From Mycobacterium conspicuum (GTDB taxonomy: Bacteria; Actinomycetota; Actinomycetes; Mycobacteriales; Mycobacteriaceae), in NCBI RefSeq assembly GCF_010730195.1, contig NZ_AP022613.1, forward strand, positions 868,001 to 932,000: a stretch of DNA of 64,000 bases, read 5' to 3'. Position 1 is the stretch's first letter; every line of letters starts with the position of its first letter. The position numbers were made by a program, and so were the translations under genes. Below are positions 16,569 to 26,018 of the stretch, piece by piece. Under the pieces are notes generated by a model. That model was not told the DNA's origin. It saw only the letters and a program-made list of their open reading frames with translations, and made no database searches.

Positions 16569-18214
16569 AGTGGGATGTTCCCGTGCTTCTTGGGCGGCAG
16601 GTGGGATATCTTGCGTTCCAGCAGGCGCAGCGCGGTGGCGACGTAGCCGCGGGTGTGCGACGGCGGGATCACCGCGTCGATGAAGCCCCGCTCGGCCGCC
16701 ACGTAGGGGTTGACCAGGGTGTCCTCGTACTCCTGCTGCAGCTCCAACCGCAGCGCGTCGACGTCCCGGCCCTCCTTGGCGGCCTCCTTGAGCTGCTGCC
16801 GGTAGACGAAGCCCACCGCGCCCGAGGCGCCCATCACCGCGATCTGCGCGGTGGGCCAGGCGATGTTGACGTCGCAGCCCATGTCCTTGGAGCCCATGAC
16901 GCAGTAGGCGCCGCCGTAGGCCTTGCGGGTGATGACGGTGATCTTCGGGACGGTCGCCTCGCCGTAGGCGAAGAGCAGCTTGGCGCCGCGGCGGATGATG
17001 CCGTTGTATTCCTGCCCGGTGCCGGGCAAGAAGCCGGGCACGTCGACGAGCATGACGATCGGGATGTTGAAGCAGTCGCAGGTCCGCACGAACCGGGCCG
17101 CCTTCTCCGAGGCGTTGATGTCCAGGCAGCCGGCGAACTGGGTGGGCTGGTTGGCCACGATCCCGACCGGGCGGCCTTCGATGCGCCCGAACCCGACGAC
17201 GATGTTCTGCGCGTAACCCGCCTGAATTTCCAGGAATTCGTCGTCGTCGAGGATGCGGGTGATCACCTCGTGCATGTCGTAGGGCTGGTTGGGGGAGTCC
17301 GGGATCAGGGTGTCCAGCTCGATGTCTTCGGCGGTGAGGTTGTCCTCGATGGAGCCCTCGGGATGCGGTTCGGCGAAGCGCGGCGGGTCGGTGAAGTTGT
17401 TCGGCGGCAGGTAGCTCAGCAGGTCGCGGACCCAGTCGAAGGCGTCCTGCTCGCCGGAGGCGACGTAGTGCAGCGTGCCCGACTTGGCCATGTGGGTGTG
17501 GGCGCCGCCGAGCTCCTCCATGGTGACGTCCTCGCCGGTGACCGTCTTGATGACGTCGGGCCCGGTGATGAACATCTGGCTCGTCTGGTCGACCATGATG
17601 ACGAAGTCGGTCAGCGCGGGCGAGTACACGTGCCCGCCGGCGGCCGCGCCCATGATCAGCGAGATCTGCGGGACGACGCCCGAGGCCAGGATGTTGTTGC
17701 GGAAGATCCGGCTGTACAGGCCCAGCGAGACGACGCCCTCCTGGATGCGTGCGCCCGCGCCGTCGTTGATGCCGATCAGCGGGCGGCCGGTCTTGATCGC
17801 CAATTCCTGGACCTTGACGATCTTCTCGCCGTACACCTCGCCGAGGCTGCCGCCGAACACCGTGGCGTCCTGGCTGAAGATGCACACGTCGCGGCCGTCG
17901 ATGGTGCCGTACCCGGTGACGACGCCGTCGCCGAGCGGGCGGTTGGATTCCAGCCCGAAGTTGGTGCTGCGGTGCTTGGCCAGCGCGTCGAGCTCGACGA
18001 ACGAATCCTCGTCCAGCAGGGCGTAGACCCGCTCGCGCGCGGTCAGTTTGCCCTTGGCGTGCACCTTCTCGACGGCGTCCTCACCGACCGGGTGCAGCGC
18101 CTCTTCTCGGCGTTTGTGCAGCTCGGCGAGCTTGCCCGCGGTGGTGTGGATGTCGACGGTGTGCTCGGCCGCGGGCTCCGCGGTATGAGCGGAGTGGTCG
18201 GTAACGCTTGTCAT
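16565..18214 (-). CDS. accD5: Propionyl/acyl-CoA carboxylase beta subunit AccD5
   Basis: Carboxyltransferase beta subunit that transfers CO2 from biotin-AccA3 to propionyl-CoA, giving methylmalonyl-CoA for methyl-branched lipids. It has two crotonase-like halves, with INDGAGARIQEGV and IMGAAAGGHVYSPALTDF in the first, and VDVPGFLPGTGQEYNGIIRRGAKLL and RKAYGGAYCVMGSKDMG in the second. The ATG at 18214 gives 549 residues, starting MTSVTD as in M. tuberculosis. Only 39 bases separate it from the divergent flavoprotein gene, so the two promoters must overlap. Confidence 0.97.
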   Translation of the reverse strand: MTSVTDHSAHTAEPAAEHTVDIHTTAGKLAELHKRREEALHPVGEDAVEKVHAKGKLTARERVYALLDEDSFVELDALAKHRSTNFGLESNRPLGDGVVTGYGTIDGRDVCIFSQDATVFGGSLGEVYGEKIVKVQELAIKTGRPLIGINDGAGARIQEGVVSLGLYSRIFRNNILASGVVPQISLIMGAAAGGHVYSPALTDFVIMVDQTSQMFITGPDVIKTVTGEDVTMEELGGAHTHMAKSGTLHYVASGEQDAFDWVRDLLSYLPPNNFTDPPRFAEPHPEGSIEDNLTAEDIELDTLIPDSPNQPYDMHEVITRILDDDEFLEIQAGYAQNIVVGFGRIEGRPVGIVANQPTQFAGCLDINASEKAARFVRTCDCFNIPIVMLVDVPGFLPGTGQEYNGIIRRGAKLLFAYGEATVPKITVITRKAYGGAYCVMGSKDMGCDVNIAWPTAQIAVMGASGAVGFVYRQQLKEAAKEGRDVDALRLELQQEYEDTLVNPYVAAERGFIDAVIPPSHTRGYVATALRLLERKISHLPPKKHGNIPL

Positions 18215-18253
18215 GGGACTCGATGTTACGGGCGGAGATACTCTCTGCTGACT

Positions 18254-19822
18254 ATGGGCACGGTCGACTGGGACGAAGAACATGACGTGCTCGTCGCCGG
18301 ATCGGGCGGCGGCGGTGTCACCGGCGCATACACGGCCGCGCGCGAAGGCCTCGACGTCCTACTGGTCGAGGCGACCGACAAGTTCGGCGGCACCACCGCC
18401 TATTCCGGCGGGGGCGGCGTGTGGTTTCCGTGCAACCCCGTGCTGGTGCGCGCCGCCGCCCCTGGCTCCTTCGACGACACCATCGAGGACGCGCTGACCT
18501 ACTACCGCGCCGTTGTCGGCGACCGCACCCCGCGCGAATTGCAGGAAACCTTCGTCCGCGGCGGCGCGCCGCTGATCGAGTACCTGGAGCTCGACGCCAA
18601 CCTGAAATTCGTGCCGCTGCCCTGGCCCGATTACTTCGGCAAGGCGCCCAAGGCCCGGCTGGACGGTCAGCGACACATCGCGGCCAAGCCACTGAAGGTG
18701 GCGGCCGCGCCCGAACTGCGCGAGGTGATCCGCGGGCCGCTGGACAACGACCGGCTCGGCACCGCACCCCCCGCCGACTACTACATCGGGGGCCGCGCGC
18801 TGATCGCGCGCTTCCTCACCGCCATCGGGCAGTACCCCAACGCCGCGACGCGGCGGGACACCGCGCTGGTCGAACTGGTGCGCTCGGAGGGCCGCGTGAC
18901 CGGCGCGATCGTCGAGAGCGCGGGGCAGCGTCGCGCCATCCGCACCCGCCGGGGGGTGCTGCTGGCCGCCGGCGGCTTCGAAAGCAACGACGAGCTGCGC
19001 CGACGATTCGGTGTGCCCGGCGTCGCGCGGGACACGATGGGTTCGCCCGGGAGCCGCGGCCTGGCGTTGCAGGCCGGCATCGCGGCTGGCGCGGACATCG
19101 ACCTGATGGATCAGGCGTGGTGGTCGCCGGGGATGACCCATCCCGATGGTCGCTCCGCGTTCGCGCTGTGGTTCACCGGCGGCATCTTCGTCAACCAGAA
19201 CGGCGACCGGTTCGTCAACGAGTCCCGGGCCTATGACCGGGCCGGCCGCGAGATCATCGCGCAGCTGCGCGACGGCTCAATCACGTTGCCGTACTGGATG
19301 ATTTACGACGACAAGGAGGGTGAGGTGCCGCCGGTCAAGGCCGCCAACGTCACCATCGTCGAGACCGAGAAATACGTCGCGGCCGGGCTGTGGCACACCG
19401 CGGACACGCTAGAGGAGTTGGCCGCGAAGATCGGCGTGCCGCCCGAGCGGCTGAGCGCAACTGTCAAGCGGTTCAACGCATTCGCCGCCGCCGGCGTCGA
19501 CGAGGATTTCGGGCGCGGCGACGAGGCGTTCGATCGCGCATTCTCCGGTGGCGCCTCGCCGATGGTGCCCATCGACTCACCGCCGTTTCACGCCGCCGCG
19601 TTCGGCATTTCGGACCTGGGCACCAAGGGCGGGCTGCGCACCGACACGGCGGCGCGGGTGCTCGACACCTCGGGTCGGCCGATCCCCGGCCTGTACGCGG
19701 CCGGCAACACGATGGCCGCGCCCAGCGGCGAGGCGTATCCCGGGGGCGGCAACCCGATCGGGACGAGCATGCTGTTCAGCCACCTGGCCGTGATGGACAT
19801 GCTCGAACGGGCCGCCCGGTGA
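18254..19822 (+). CDS. FAD-dependent dehydrogenase, 3-ketosteroid-delta1-dehydrogenase-like
   Basis: A 522-residue flavoprotein of the fumarate reductase/KstD family. The N-terminal FAD-binding motif VAGSGGGGVTGAYTAAREGLDVLLVE and GGTTAYSGGGGVWFP, a central FLTAIGQ, and the C-terminal GLYAAGNTMAAPSGEAYPGGGNPIGTSMLF match this family, which includes enzymes that desaturate the A ring of 3-ketosteroids. The exact substrate cannot be assigned from reading alone. Its stop overlaps the birA start (GTGA). I do not recall this gene between accD5 and birA in M. tuberculosis, so it looks like an insertion into that block. Confidence 0.85.
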   Translation: MGTVDWDEEHDVLVAGSGGGGVTGAYTAAREGLDVLLVEATDKFGGTTAYSGGGGVWFPCNPVLVRAAAPGSFDDTIEDALTYYRAVVGDRTPRELQETFVRGGAPLIEYLELDANLKFVPLPWPDYFGKAPKARLDGQRHIAAKPLKVAAAPELREVIRGPLDNDRLGTAPPADYYIGGRALIARFLTAIGQYPNAATRRDTALVELVRSEGRVTGAIVESAGQRRAIRTRRGVLLAAGGFESNDELRRRFGVPGVARDTMGSPGSRGLALQAGIAAGADIDLMDQAWWSPGMTHPDGRSAFALWFTGGIFVNQNGDRFVNESRAYDRAGREIIAQLRDGSITLPYWMIYDDKEGEVPPVKAANVTIVETEKYVAAGLWHTADTLEELAAKIGVPPERLSATVKRFNAFAAAGVDEDFGRGDEAFDRAFSGGASPMVPIDSPPFHAAAFGISDLGTKGGLRTDTAARVLDTSGRPIPGLYAAGNTMAAPSGEAYPGGGNPIGTSMLFSHLAVMDMLERAAR

Positions 19823-20577
19823 CGGCTCCGCTGGACCAGGACGCGCTGCGCGCCGCGGCGGCCGACGCCGGTTGGCGGCAACTGGACGTGGTGGCGCGGA
19901 CCGCATCCACCAACGCCGACCTGCTGGCCCGCGCCGCGTCAGGCATCGACATCGGCGGGGCGGTGTTGATCGCCGAGCACCAGACCGCGGGCCGCGGGCG
20001 GCACGGCCGGGCCTGGTCGGCCGCCCCGCACGCGCAGATCATCATGTCGGTCGGCGTCAGCGCCGCGGAAGTCCCGACGCAGGCCTGGGGCTGGTTGTCG
20101 CTGGCCACCGGCGTCGCCGTGATCGACGCGGTATCCCCGCTGATCGAGGGCGCGGGCCTCAAGTGGCCCAACGACGTCCTGGTCAAGGGCGGCAAGCTGG
20201 CGGGCATCCTGGCCGAGGTGGCACGGCCGTCGGTGGTGATCGGTCTCGGGCTCAACGTCGCGCCGGCCCCCGCCGACGTCCCCGGTGCGACCTCGCTGGT
20301 GCAGCTGGGCGTCGCCCCCGACCGGGAATCGCTCGTCGTCGGCCTGTTGCGCGCGCTGGGCGGCCGGATCGCCCAGTGGCGCGGCGCCGACCCCCAGTTG
20401 GCCGCCGACTACCGGGCGTGCAGCCTGACCATCGGGTCGCGGGTGCGGGCACAACTGCCCGGCGGCGACGAGGTCGTCGGAACCGCGACCGGCATCGATG
20501 CGCGCGGCCAGTTGTGCCTGGACACCGGGGGTACGCCGGTGGTGATTTCGGCCGGCGACGTGGTGCACCTGCGTTAG
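19819..20577 (+). CDS. birA: Biotin-protein ligase BirA (monofunctional)
   Basis: Attaches biotin to the BCCP domain of carboxylases such as AccA3. The class II synthetase core includes ARTASTNADLL, AEHQTAGRGRHGRAW (the adenylate-binding loop GRGRHGR) and LKWPNDVLVKGGKLAGILAE, followed by the C-terminal SH3-like cap. There is no N-terminal helix-turn-helix, so it is the group I non-repressor type. GTG start inside the stop of the preceding flavoprotein gene. The position near accA3-accD5 suits its role. Confidence 0.95.
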   Translation: MTAPLDQDALRAAAADAGWRQLDVVARTASTNADLLARAASGIDIGGAVLIAEHQTAGRGRHGRAWSAAPHAQIIMSVGVSAAEVPTQAWGWLSLATGVAVIDAVSPLIEGAGLKWPNDVLVKGGKLAGILAEVARPSVVIGLGLNVAPAPADVPGATSLVQLGVAPDRESLVVGLLRALGGRIAQWRGADPQLAADYRACSLTIGSRVRAQLPGGDEVVGTATGIDARGQLCLDTGGTPVVISAGDVVHLR

Positions 20578-20588
20578 GGTCTGCGATT

Positions 20589-21110
20589 GTGGGCTATCCG
20601 GAGAATGTCCTGGCCAACGGTGAGCGGGTCGTCCTGCATCACCATCCGCATTGGAAGCGGCTGATCTGGCCCGTCGTCGTGCTCGTGCTGGCGACCGCGC
20701 TGGCCGCGTTCGGATCCGGCTACGTGAACTCGACGCACTGGGGCCAACCCACCAAGAACGTGGTCTACGGGGTCATCTGGGCGATCTGGCTGGTGATCGT
20801 CGGCTGGCTCACGCTGTGGCCGTTTCTGACCTGGCTGACCACCAATTTCGTCGTCACCAACCGGCGGGTGATGTTTCGGCATGGGGTCGCCACGCGCAGC
20901 GGCATCGACATCCCGCTGGCGCGGATCAACAGCGTGGAATTCCGAGACAAGCTGTGGGAGAGGATGTTTCGCACCGGGACGCTGATTATCGAATCCGCGT
21001 CACAGGATCCGTTGGAATTCAACGACATTCCGCAGCTGCGTAACGTGCACGCGCTGCTGTATCACGAGGTTTTCGACACCGGATCCGACGAGCCCGGGTC
21101 ACCCAGCTGA
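20589..21110 (+). CDS. Membrane protein with bacterial PH domain (Rv3278c-like)
   Basis: A 173-residue protein: N-terminal ENVLANGERVVLHHHPHWKRLIWP, two membrane helices (about residues 28-47 and 61-82), then a YdbS/YdbT-type PH domain with TTNFVVTNRRVMFRHGVATRSGIDIPLARINSVEF and GTLIIESASQDPLEFNDIP. Start is GTG. Such domains sit on the inner face of the membrane; the partner is unknown. In M. tuberculosis Rv3278c has the same place between birA and the GtrA gene. Its 3' end overlaps the convergent GtrA gene by about 49 bases. Confidence 0.88.
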   Translation: MGYPENVLANGERVVLHHHPHWKRLIWPVVVLVLATALAAFGSGYVNSTHWGQPTKNVVYGVIWAIWLVIVGWLTLWPFLTWLTTNFVVTNRRVMFRHGVATRSGIDIPLARINSVEFRDKLWERMFRTGTLIIESASQDPLEFNDIPQLRNVHALLYHEVFDTGSDEPGSPS

Positions 21111-21733
21111 CCGAACCGGTTAGCCCTGCGGTTACGCCAGGCGCGCAACAGCGTGACGTTTCCGTCCAAGCCGCTTTCGATCTCGTCCTCCAAGACCTCG
21201 GCGATACCCCCGGCGGTGAGCGATTCCAGCGCCTTCTCGGGGTTGCGCGCGAACTGGTCGGGGAACACCCAGCGCCGGAACGCCCAGAACCGGAACGCCA
21301 TCTGCAGCAGGTTGCCGATGATGTAGGCCGAGATGAAGTCGGCGATGTTTTCCACCGTCAGCGACACCGTCGGGACCCGCAGTCCGAAGACGTAGCTGGA
21401 CACCCACAGCGGGGCCATGCTCAGCAACACACCCACGCCGCTGAACGCGAAGAACAGCAACGCCTCGTGATGGCGCTCGCGCCCGCCACGGTCGCGGAAG
21501 CTCCACTCCCGGTTCAGGATGTAGGACGCGATGACCGCGACGATGCCGGCGATCACCTTGGCGGTGACCGGCTTGGACTCCAGCACGGTCAGCTTCAGCG
21601 TGTAGAAGATCGCCGAGTCGATGATGAATGTGGTGCCCCCGACGATGGCGAATTTGATCAGCTCGTGATGGCGCAGCGCAAGCGGCTGGATGAACCGGGG
21701 CAGGCGCGCGATGGTGGCGTCGGCAAAGGACAC
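21062..21733 (-). CDS. GtrA-family membrane protein
   Basis: A GtrA-like protein with four membrane helices, a family linked to moving lipid-linked sugars across the membrane for cell-surface glycosylation. The first helix region HHELIKFAIVGGTTFIIDSAIFYTL and ASYILNREWSFRDRGG are diagnostic; the C-terminal ~50 residues are cytoplasmic and charged. I chose the GTG at 21733; alternatives up to about 21817 would read into the purK control region, so the start is uncertain. It is the counterpart of Rv3277 and is divergent from purK. Confidence 0.88.
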   Translation of the reverse strand: MSFADATIARLPRFIQPLALRHHELIKFAIVGGTTFIIDSAIFYTLKLTVLESKPVTAKVIAGIVAVIASYILNREWSFRDRGGRERHHEALLFFAFSGVGVLLSMAPLWVSSYVFGLRVPTVSLTVENIADFISAYIIGNLLQMAFRFWAFRRWVFPDQFARNPEKALESLTAGGIAEVLEDEIESGLDGNVTLLRAWRNRRANRFGQLGDPGSSDPVSKTS

Positions 21734-21815
21734 AGCACGCCAGTTTACGGACGGACGCGAAATCGATGCAAAAGGCTTCGTCACAATTTCGCTTCCCGGC
21801 ACGTCAACTGACACC

Positions 21816-23033
21816 ATGATGGCCGTGCCGACAACACGCACGCCCGCCTCTAAGCCCGTCGTCGCGATGGTCGGCGGCGGTCAGCTGGCCCGGATGACCC
21901 ACCAGGCCGCGATCGCGCTGGGGCAGACCCTGCGGGTGCTGGCCACCGCGCCCGACGAGGCCGCGGCGCAGGTCAGCCCCGATGTGGTGATCGGCTCCCA
22001 CACCGACCTGGAAGATTTGCGCCGGGTCGCGGCCGGCGCCGACGCGCTGACCTTCGACCACGAGCACGTCCCGACCGAACTGCTGGACAAGCTGGTCGCC
22101 GAGGGCGTCAACGTGCAGCCACCGCCGCAGGCGTTGGTGCACGCCCAGGACAAGCTGGTGATGCGGCGGCGGTTGGAGGCGCTGGGCGCGCGGGTGCCAC
22201 GCTTCACCGGTATCGGAACCCTCGACGAGCTGGACGACTTCGCGCGGCGCATCGGCGGTCCGGTGGTGGTCAAGGCGGTGCGCGGGGGCTACGACGGGCG
22301 CGGGGTGCGCATGGCCCGCGATCCCTCGCACGCCCGCGAGATCGCGACCGACTTTTTGGCCGACGGGGTGCCGGTGATGGCCGAGGAGCAGGTGAACCTG
22401 CGCCGCGAGCTGTCGGCGCTGGTGGCCCGCTCGCCGTTCGGTCAGGGCGCGGCCTGGCCGGTGGTGGAGACGGTGCAGGCCGACGGGATCTGCGTGCAGG
22501 TGATCGCGCCCGCGCCGGAGCTGCCCGAGGATCTGGCCGCCGAGGGGCAGGCGCTGGCGCTGCGCCTGGCCGCCGAGCTGGGCGTCGTCGGGGTGCTGGC
22601 CGTCGAGCTGTTTGAGACCACCGACGGTGACCTGCTGGTCAACGAGCTGGCGATGCGTCCGCACAACTCCGGCCACTGGACCATGGACGGCGCCCGGACC
22701 AGCCAATTCGAGCAGCATTTGCGCGCGGTGCTGGACTATCCGCTCGGCGACACCGACGCCATCGCCCCGGTGACGGTGATGGCCAACGTGCTGGGCGCGC
22801 CGCAGCAGCCGGCGATGGCGCTCGACGAGAGGCTGCACCACCTGTTCGCCCGGATGCCCGACGCCCGCGTTCACCTCTACGGCAAGCAGGAACGGCCCGG
22901 GCGCAAGGTCGGCCACATCAACTTCGTCGGGTCGGACCCGGCAAACCTGGCCGGGCTGCGTGAACGCGCCCAGCGGGCGGCACACTGGTTATCGCACGGT
23001 GAGTGGACGGACGGATGGGACCCACATGGCTGA
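21816..23033 (+). CDS. purK: N5-carboxyaminoimidazole ribonucleotide synthase PurK
   Basis: ATP-grasp enzyme of de novo purine synthesis that converts AIR, ATP and bicarbonate to N5-CAIR. Motifs: VVAMVGGGQLARMTHQAAIALG at the N-terminus, TFDHEHVPTELLD, GGPVVVKAVRGGYDGRGVRM (ATP-grasp loop) and VNELAMRPHNSGHWTMDGARTSQFEQHLRA. Adjacent ATGs at 21816 and 21819 are both possible starts. Its 3' end overlaps purE by eight bases, so the two steps are translationally coupled. Confidence 0.96.
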   Translation: MMAVPTTRTPASKPVVAMVGGGQLARMTHQAAIALGQTLRVLATAPDEAAAQVSPDVVIGSHTDLEDLRRVAAGADALTFDHEHVPTELLDKLVAEGVNVQPPPQALVHAQDKLVMRRRLEALGARVPRFTGIGTLDELDDFARRIGGPVVVKAVRGGYDGRGVRMARDPSHAREIATDFLADGVPVMAEEQVNLRRELSALVARSPFGQGAAWPVVETVQADGICVQVIAPAPELPEDLAAEGQALALRLAAELGVVGVLAVELFETTDGDLLVNELAMRPHNSGHWTMDGARTSQFEQHLRAVLDYPLGDTDAIAPVTVMANVLGAPQQPAMALDERLHHLFARMPDARVHLYGKQERPGRKVGHINFVGSDPANLAGLRERAQRAAHWLSHGEWTDGWDPHG

Positions 23034-23541
23034 GTCTGCGAGGGTCGGCGTGATCATGGGCAGCGACAGCGACTGGTCGGTGATGGCCGACGCCGCCGAG
23101 GCGCTGGCCGAGTTCGACATCGCAACCGAGGTCCGCGTGGTGTCGGCGCACCGCACGCCGCAGGTGATGTTCGACTACGCCCGCGGCGCGGCCGACCGCG
23201 GCATCGAGGTCATCATCGCCGGCGCGGGCGGCGCCGCCCACCTGCCCGGTATGGTCGCCGCCGCCACCCCGCTGCCGGTGATCGGGGTGCCGGTGCCGCT
23301 GGCCCGGCTCGACGGCCTGGACTCGTTGCTGTCGATCGTGCAAATGCCCGCCGGAGTGCCGGTGGCCACGGTGTCGATCGGCGGCGGCCGCAACGCCGGT
23401 TTGCTGGCGGTGCGCATCCTGGGCGCGTCCGACCCTGCGCTGCGGGCGCGGATCGCGGCGTTTCAGGACCAGCTGGCCGAGACCGTGCGGACCAAGGATG
23501 CGGCGCTGCAGGAGCTGCACGGTAAAGTTACCCGCGAGTAG
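23026..23541 (+). CDS. purE: N5-CAIR mutase PurE
   Basis: Class I PurE, which rearranges N5-CAIR to CAIR in purine synthesis directly after PurK. The substrate loop GVIMGSDSDWSVM, VSAHRTPQVMFDYA and the GAGGAAHLPGM motif are intact. It has 171 residues from the ATG at 23026; a GTG upstream in frame is possible but unneeded. Overlap with purK and a 14-base gap to fadE25 suggest one transcript. Confidence 0.96.
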   Translation: MAESARVGVIMGSDSDWSVMADAAEALAEFDIATEVRVVSAHRTPQVMFDYARGAADRGIEVIIAGAGGAAHLPGMVAAATPLPVIGVPVPLARLDGLDSLLSIVQMPAGVPVATVSIGGGRNAGLLAVRILGASDPALRARIAAFQDQLAETVRTKDAALQELHGKVTRE

Positions 23542-23555
23542 CACAAGGAGAGCGC

Positions 23556-24722
23556 ATGGCTAGCTGGGCGGGAAACCCGTCATTCGATCTGTTCCAACTC
23601 CCGGAGGAACACCAGGAGCTTCGGGCGGCGATCCGCGCCCTGTCGGAGAAGGAGATCGCCCCGCACGCGGCGGACGTCGACGAAAATTCGCGGTTCCCCG
23701 AGGAGGCGCTGGCGGCGCTGAACGCGTCGGGCTTCAACGCGGTCCACGTGCCCGACGAGTACGGCGGCCAGGGCGCCGACTCGGTGGCCGCCTGCGTCGT
23801 GATCGAAGAGGTGGCCCGCGTCTGCGCTTCGTCGTCGCTGATCCCGGCGGTCAACAAGCTCGGCACCATGGGCCTGATCCTGCGCGGCTCCGATGAGCTG
23901 AAGAAGCAGGTGTTGCCGACGCTGGTCGACGGCGCGATGGCGTCCTACGCGCTGAGCGAACGCGAGGCCGGCAGCGACGCCGCGTCGATGCGCACCCGGG
24001 CCAAGGCCGACGGCGACGACTGGATCCTCAACGGCGCCAAGTGCTGGATCACCAACGGCGGCAAGTCGACCTGGTACACGGTGATGGCGGTGACCGATCC
24101 GGACAAGGGCGCCAACGGCATCTCAGCCTTCGTCGTACACAAGGACGATGAGGGGTTCACCGTCGGGCCGAAGGAGCGCAAGCTCGGGATCAAGGGCTCA
24201 CCGACCACGGAGCTGTACTTCGAGAACTGCCGCATCCCGGGCGACCGGATCATCGGCGAGCCGGGCACCGGCTTCAAGACGGCGCTGGCCACGCTCGACC
24301 ACACCCGGCCCACCATCGGCGCGCAGGCGGTGGGCATCGCCCAGGGCGCGGTGGACGCGGCGATCGCCTACACCAAGGACCGCAAGCAGTTCGCCCAGTC
24401 GATCAGCAGTTTCCAGGCCGTCCAGTTCATGCTGGCCGACATGGCGATGAAGGTGGAGGCCGCCCGGCTGATGGTCTACTCCGCCGCCGCCCGCGCCGAG
24501 CGCGGCGAGGCCGACCTGGGCTTCATCTCGGCGGCGTCGAAATGCTTCGCCTCCGACGTGGCCATGGAGGTCACCACCGACGCGGTGCAACTGTTCGGCG
24601 GCGCCGGCTACACGGTCGACTTCCCGGTCGAGCGGATGATGCGCGACGCCAAGATCACCCAAATCTACGAGGGCACCAACCAGATTCAGCGCGTGGTGAT
24701 GTCGCGGGCGTTGCTGCGCTGA
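23556..24722 (+). CDS. fadE25: Acyl-CoA dehydrogenase FadE25
   Basis: A 388-residue FAD-dependent acyl-CoA dehydrogenase for the first step of beta-oxidation or branched amino-acid breakdown. It has the N-terminal helical domain, the FAD-contact segments SYALSEREAGSDAASM and WITNGGKSTWYTVMAV, and the catalytic base Glu in QIYEGTNQIQRVVM near the end. A clear AAGGAGAG sits before the ATG. Syntenic with fadE25 (Rv3274c) behind purE. The actual chain-length preference is unknown. Confidence 0.94.
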   Translation: MASWAGNPSFDLFQLPEEHQELRAAIRALSEKEIAPHAADVDENSRFPEEALAALNASGFNAVHVPDEYGGQGADSVAACVVIEEVARVCASSSLIPAVNKLGTMGLILRGSDELKKQVLPTLVDGAMASYALSEREAGSDAASMRTRAKADGDDWILNGAKCWITNGGKSTWYTVMAVTDPDKGANGISAFVVHKDDEGFTVGPKERKLGIKGSPTTELYFENCRIPGDRIIGEPGTGFKTALATLDHTRPTIGAQAVGIAQGAVDAAIAYTKDRKQFAQSISSFQAVQFMLADMAMKVEAARLMVYSAAARAERGEADLGFISAASKCFASDVAMEVTTDAVQLFGGAGYTVDFPVERMMRDAKITQIYEGTNQIQRVVMSRALLR

Positions 24723-24725
24723 GGC

Positions 24726-26018
24726 ATGCACGCGCCGACGCCAATGGTCCGAGTGGCCTTGGCCAGCCTGGTGGGCTCGACGATCGAGTTCTACGACTTC
24801 TTTCTCTACGGGACCGCGGCGGCGCTGGTATTCCCCCATGTGTTCTTTCCGCACCTGGGATCCACCATGGCGACCATCGCGTCCCTGGCCACCTTCGCGG
24901 CGGCATTCTTCTCGCGACCCGTGGGCGCGGGCATCTTCGGCCACTTCGGTGACCGCCTCGGCCGGAAAACCACGCTGGTCGCCACGCTGTTGATCATGGG
25001 CCTGTCGACCGTGGCGGTGGGCGCGCTGCCGGGCGCGGCGACCATCGGGGTCGCCGGGCCGCTGATCCTGCTCGGGCTGCGGTTGCTGCAGGGCATCGCC
25101 CTCGGCGGTGAATGGGCCGGATCGGCGCTGCTGGTCGCCGAGCACGCGCCCGGCGCCAAACGGGGGCAGTACGGCATGTCCACGCCGCTGGGCGCCGGCC
25201 TGGGCCTGGTGCTGGCCAACCTTGCCCTGCTGACGGTCGATTTCACCATCGGAGAAAACAGCCCGGCATTCCTGAGTTGGGGTTGGCGGTTGCCGTTCCT
25301 GTTCAGCGCCGTGCTGATCGTGGTCGCGCTGTATGTGCGGCTGAATATCGCTGAGACGCCGGTCTTCGCCTCGCATCAGGCCGAACAGACGTCGCGCACC
25401 GTGCCACGCGCGCCGATCGCTGAGCTTTTCCGCGCCCAGCGCCGCCAGGTTCTTCTCGCCTCGGGCTGCGCGGTTGGACCGTTCACCCTGAGCTTCATGG
25501 CGGCGACGTATTTGATGAACTACGCCCGCATCGAACTGGGGCACCCGAAAAACCTGATCCTGCTCGTCGGGGTGCTCGGCGGCCTGACGATGACCCCGTG
25601 CACGGCCCTGGCTTCCGTGTGGTCCGACCGGGTGGGGCGCCGGCGCGTCCTAATGGGTGGCTTCGCCGCGGCGCTGCCCTGGTCTTTCGCCGTGCTGCCG
25701 TTACTGGACACCGGCAATCGGGCGTTGTTCGGCGTCGGCATCGTCGGCACCTACGCGATCGTGGGGTCGCTAACCGGACCGCTGACCTCGTTCATCCCGG
25801 AAATCTTCGCGACCCGCTACCGCTACACCGGTGCGGGACTGGCCTTCAACACCGGTGGCGTGATCGGCGGCGCGCTGCCGCCGATGCTGGCGGGCGCCCT
25901 GATGGCAACGACCGGTGGCTGGGCCGTCGGGCTGATGATGGCGACCCTGATTCTCGTCAGCCTCGGCTGCACGGCGCTGTTGCCGGAAACGGCGGGAACC
26001 GCATTGGCCTCCGTGTGA
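24726..26018 (+). CDS. MFS transporter, metabolite:H+ symporter type
   Basis: A 430-residue major facilitator with about 12 membrane helices. The first helix GSTIEFYDFFLYG, the loop 2-3 motif GHFGDRLGRK and LRLLQGIALGGEWAGSALLVAEHAP are hallmarks of the MHS family (ProP/KgtP/ShiA type), which takes up organic acids or compatible solutes with protons. The substrate cannot be assigned. It starts three bases after fadE25, so it is probably in that operon and may import a substrate feeding it. M. tuberculosis has a different gene (Rv3273) at this place as I recall. Confidence 0.88.
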   Translation: MHAPTPMVRVALASLVGSTIEFYDFFLYGTAAALVFPHVFFPHLGSTMATIASLATFAAAFFSRPVGAGIFGHFGDRLGRKTTLVATLLIMGLSTVAVGALPGAATIGVAGPLILLGLRLLQGIALGGEWAGSALLVAEHAPGAKRGQYGMSTPLGAGLGLVLANLALLTVDFTIGENSPAFLSWGWRLPFLFSAVLIVVALYVRLNIAETPVFASHQAEQTSRTVPRAPIAELFRAQRRQVLLASGCAVGPFTLSFMAATYLMNYARIELGHPKNLILLVGVLGGLTMTPCTALASVWSDRVGRRRVLMGGFAAALPWSFAVLPLLDTGNRALFGVGIVGTYAIVGSLTGPLTSFIPEIFATRYRYTGAGLAFNTGGVIGGALPPMLAGALMATTGGWAVGLMMATLILVSLGCTALLPETAGTALASV

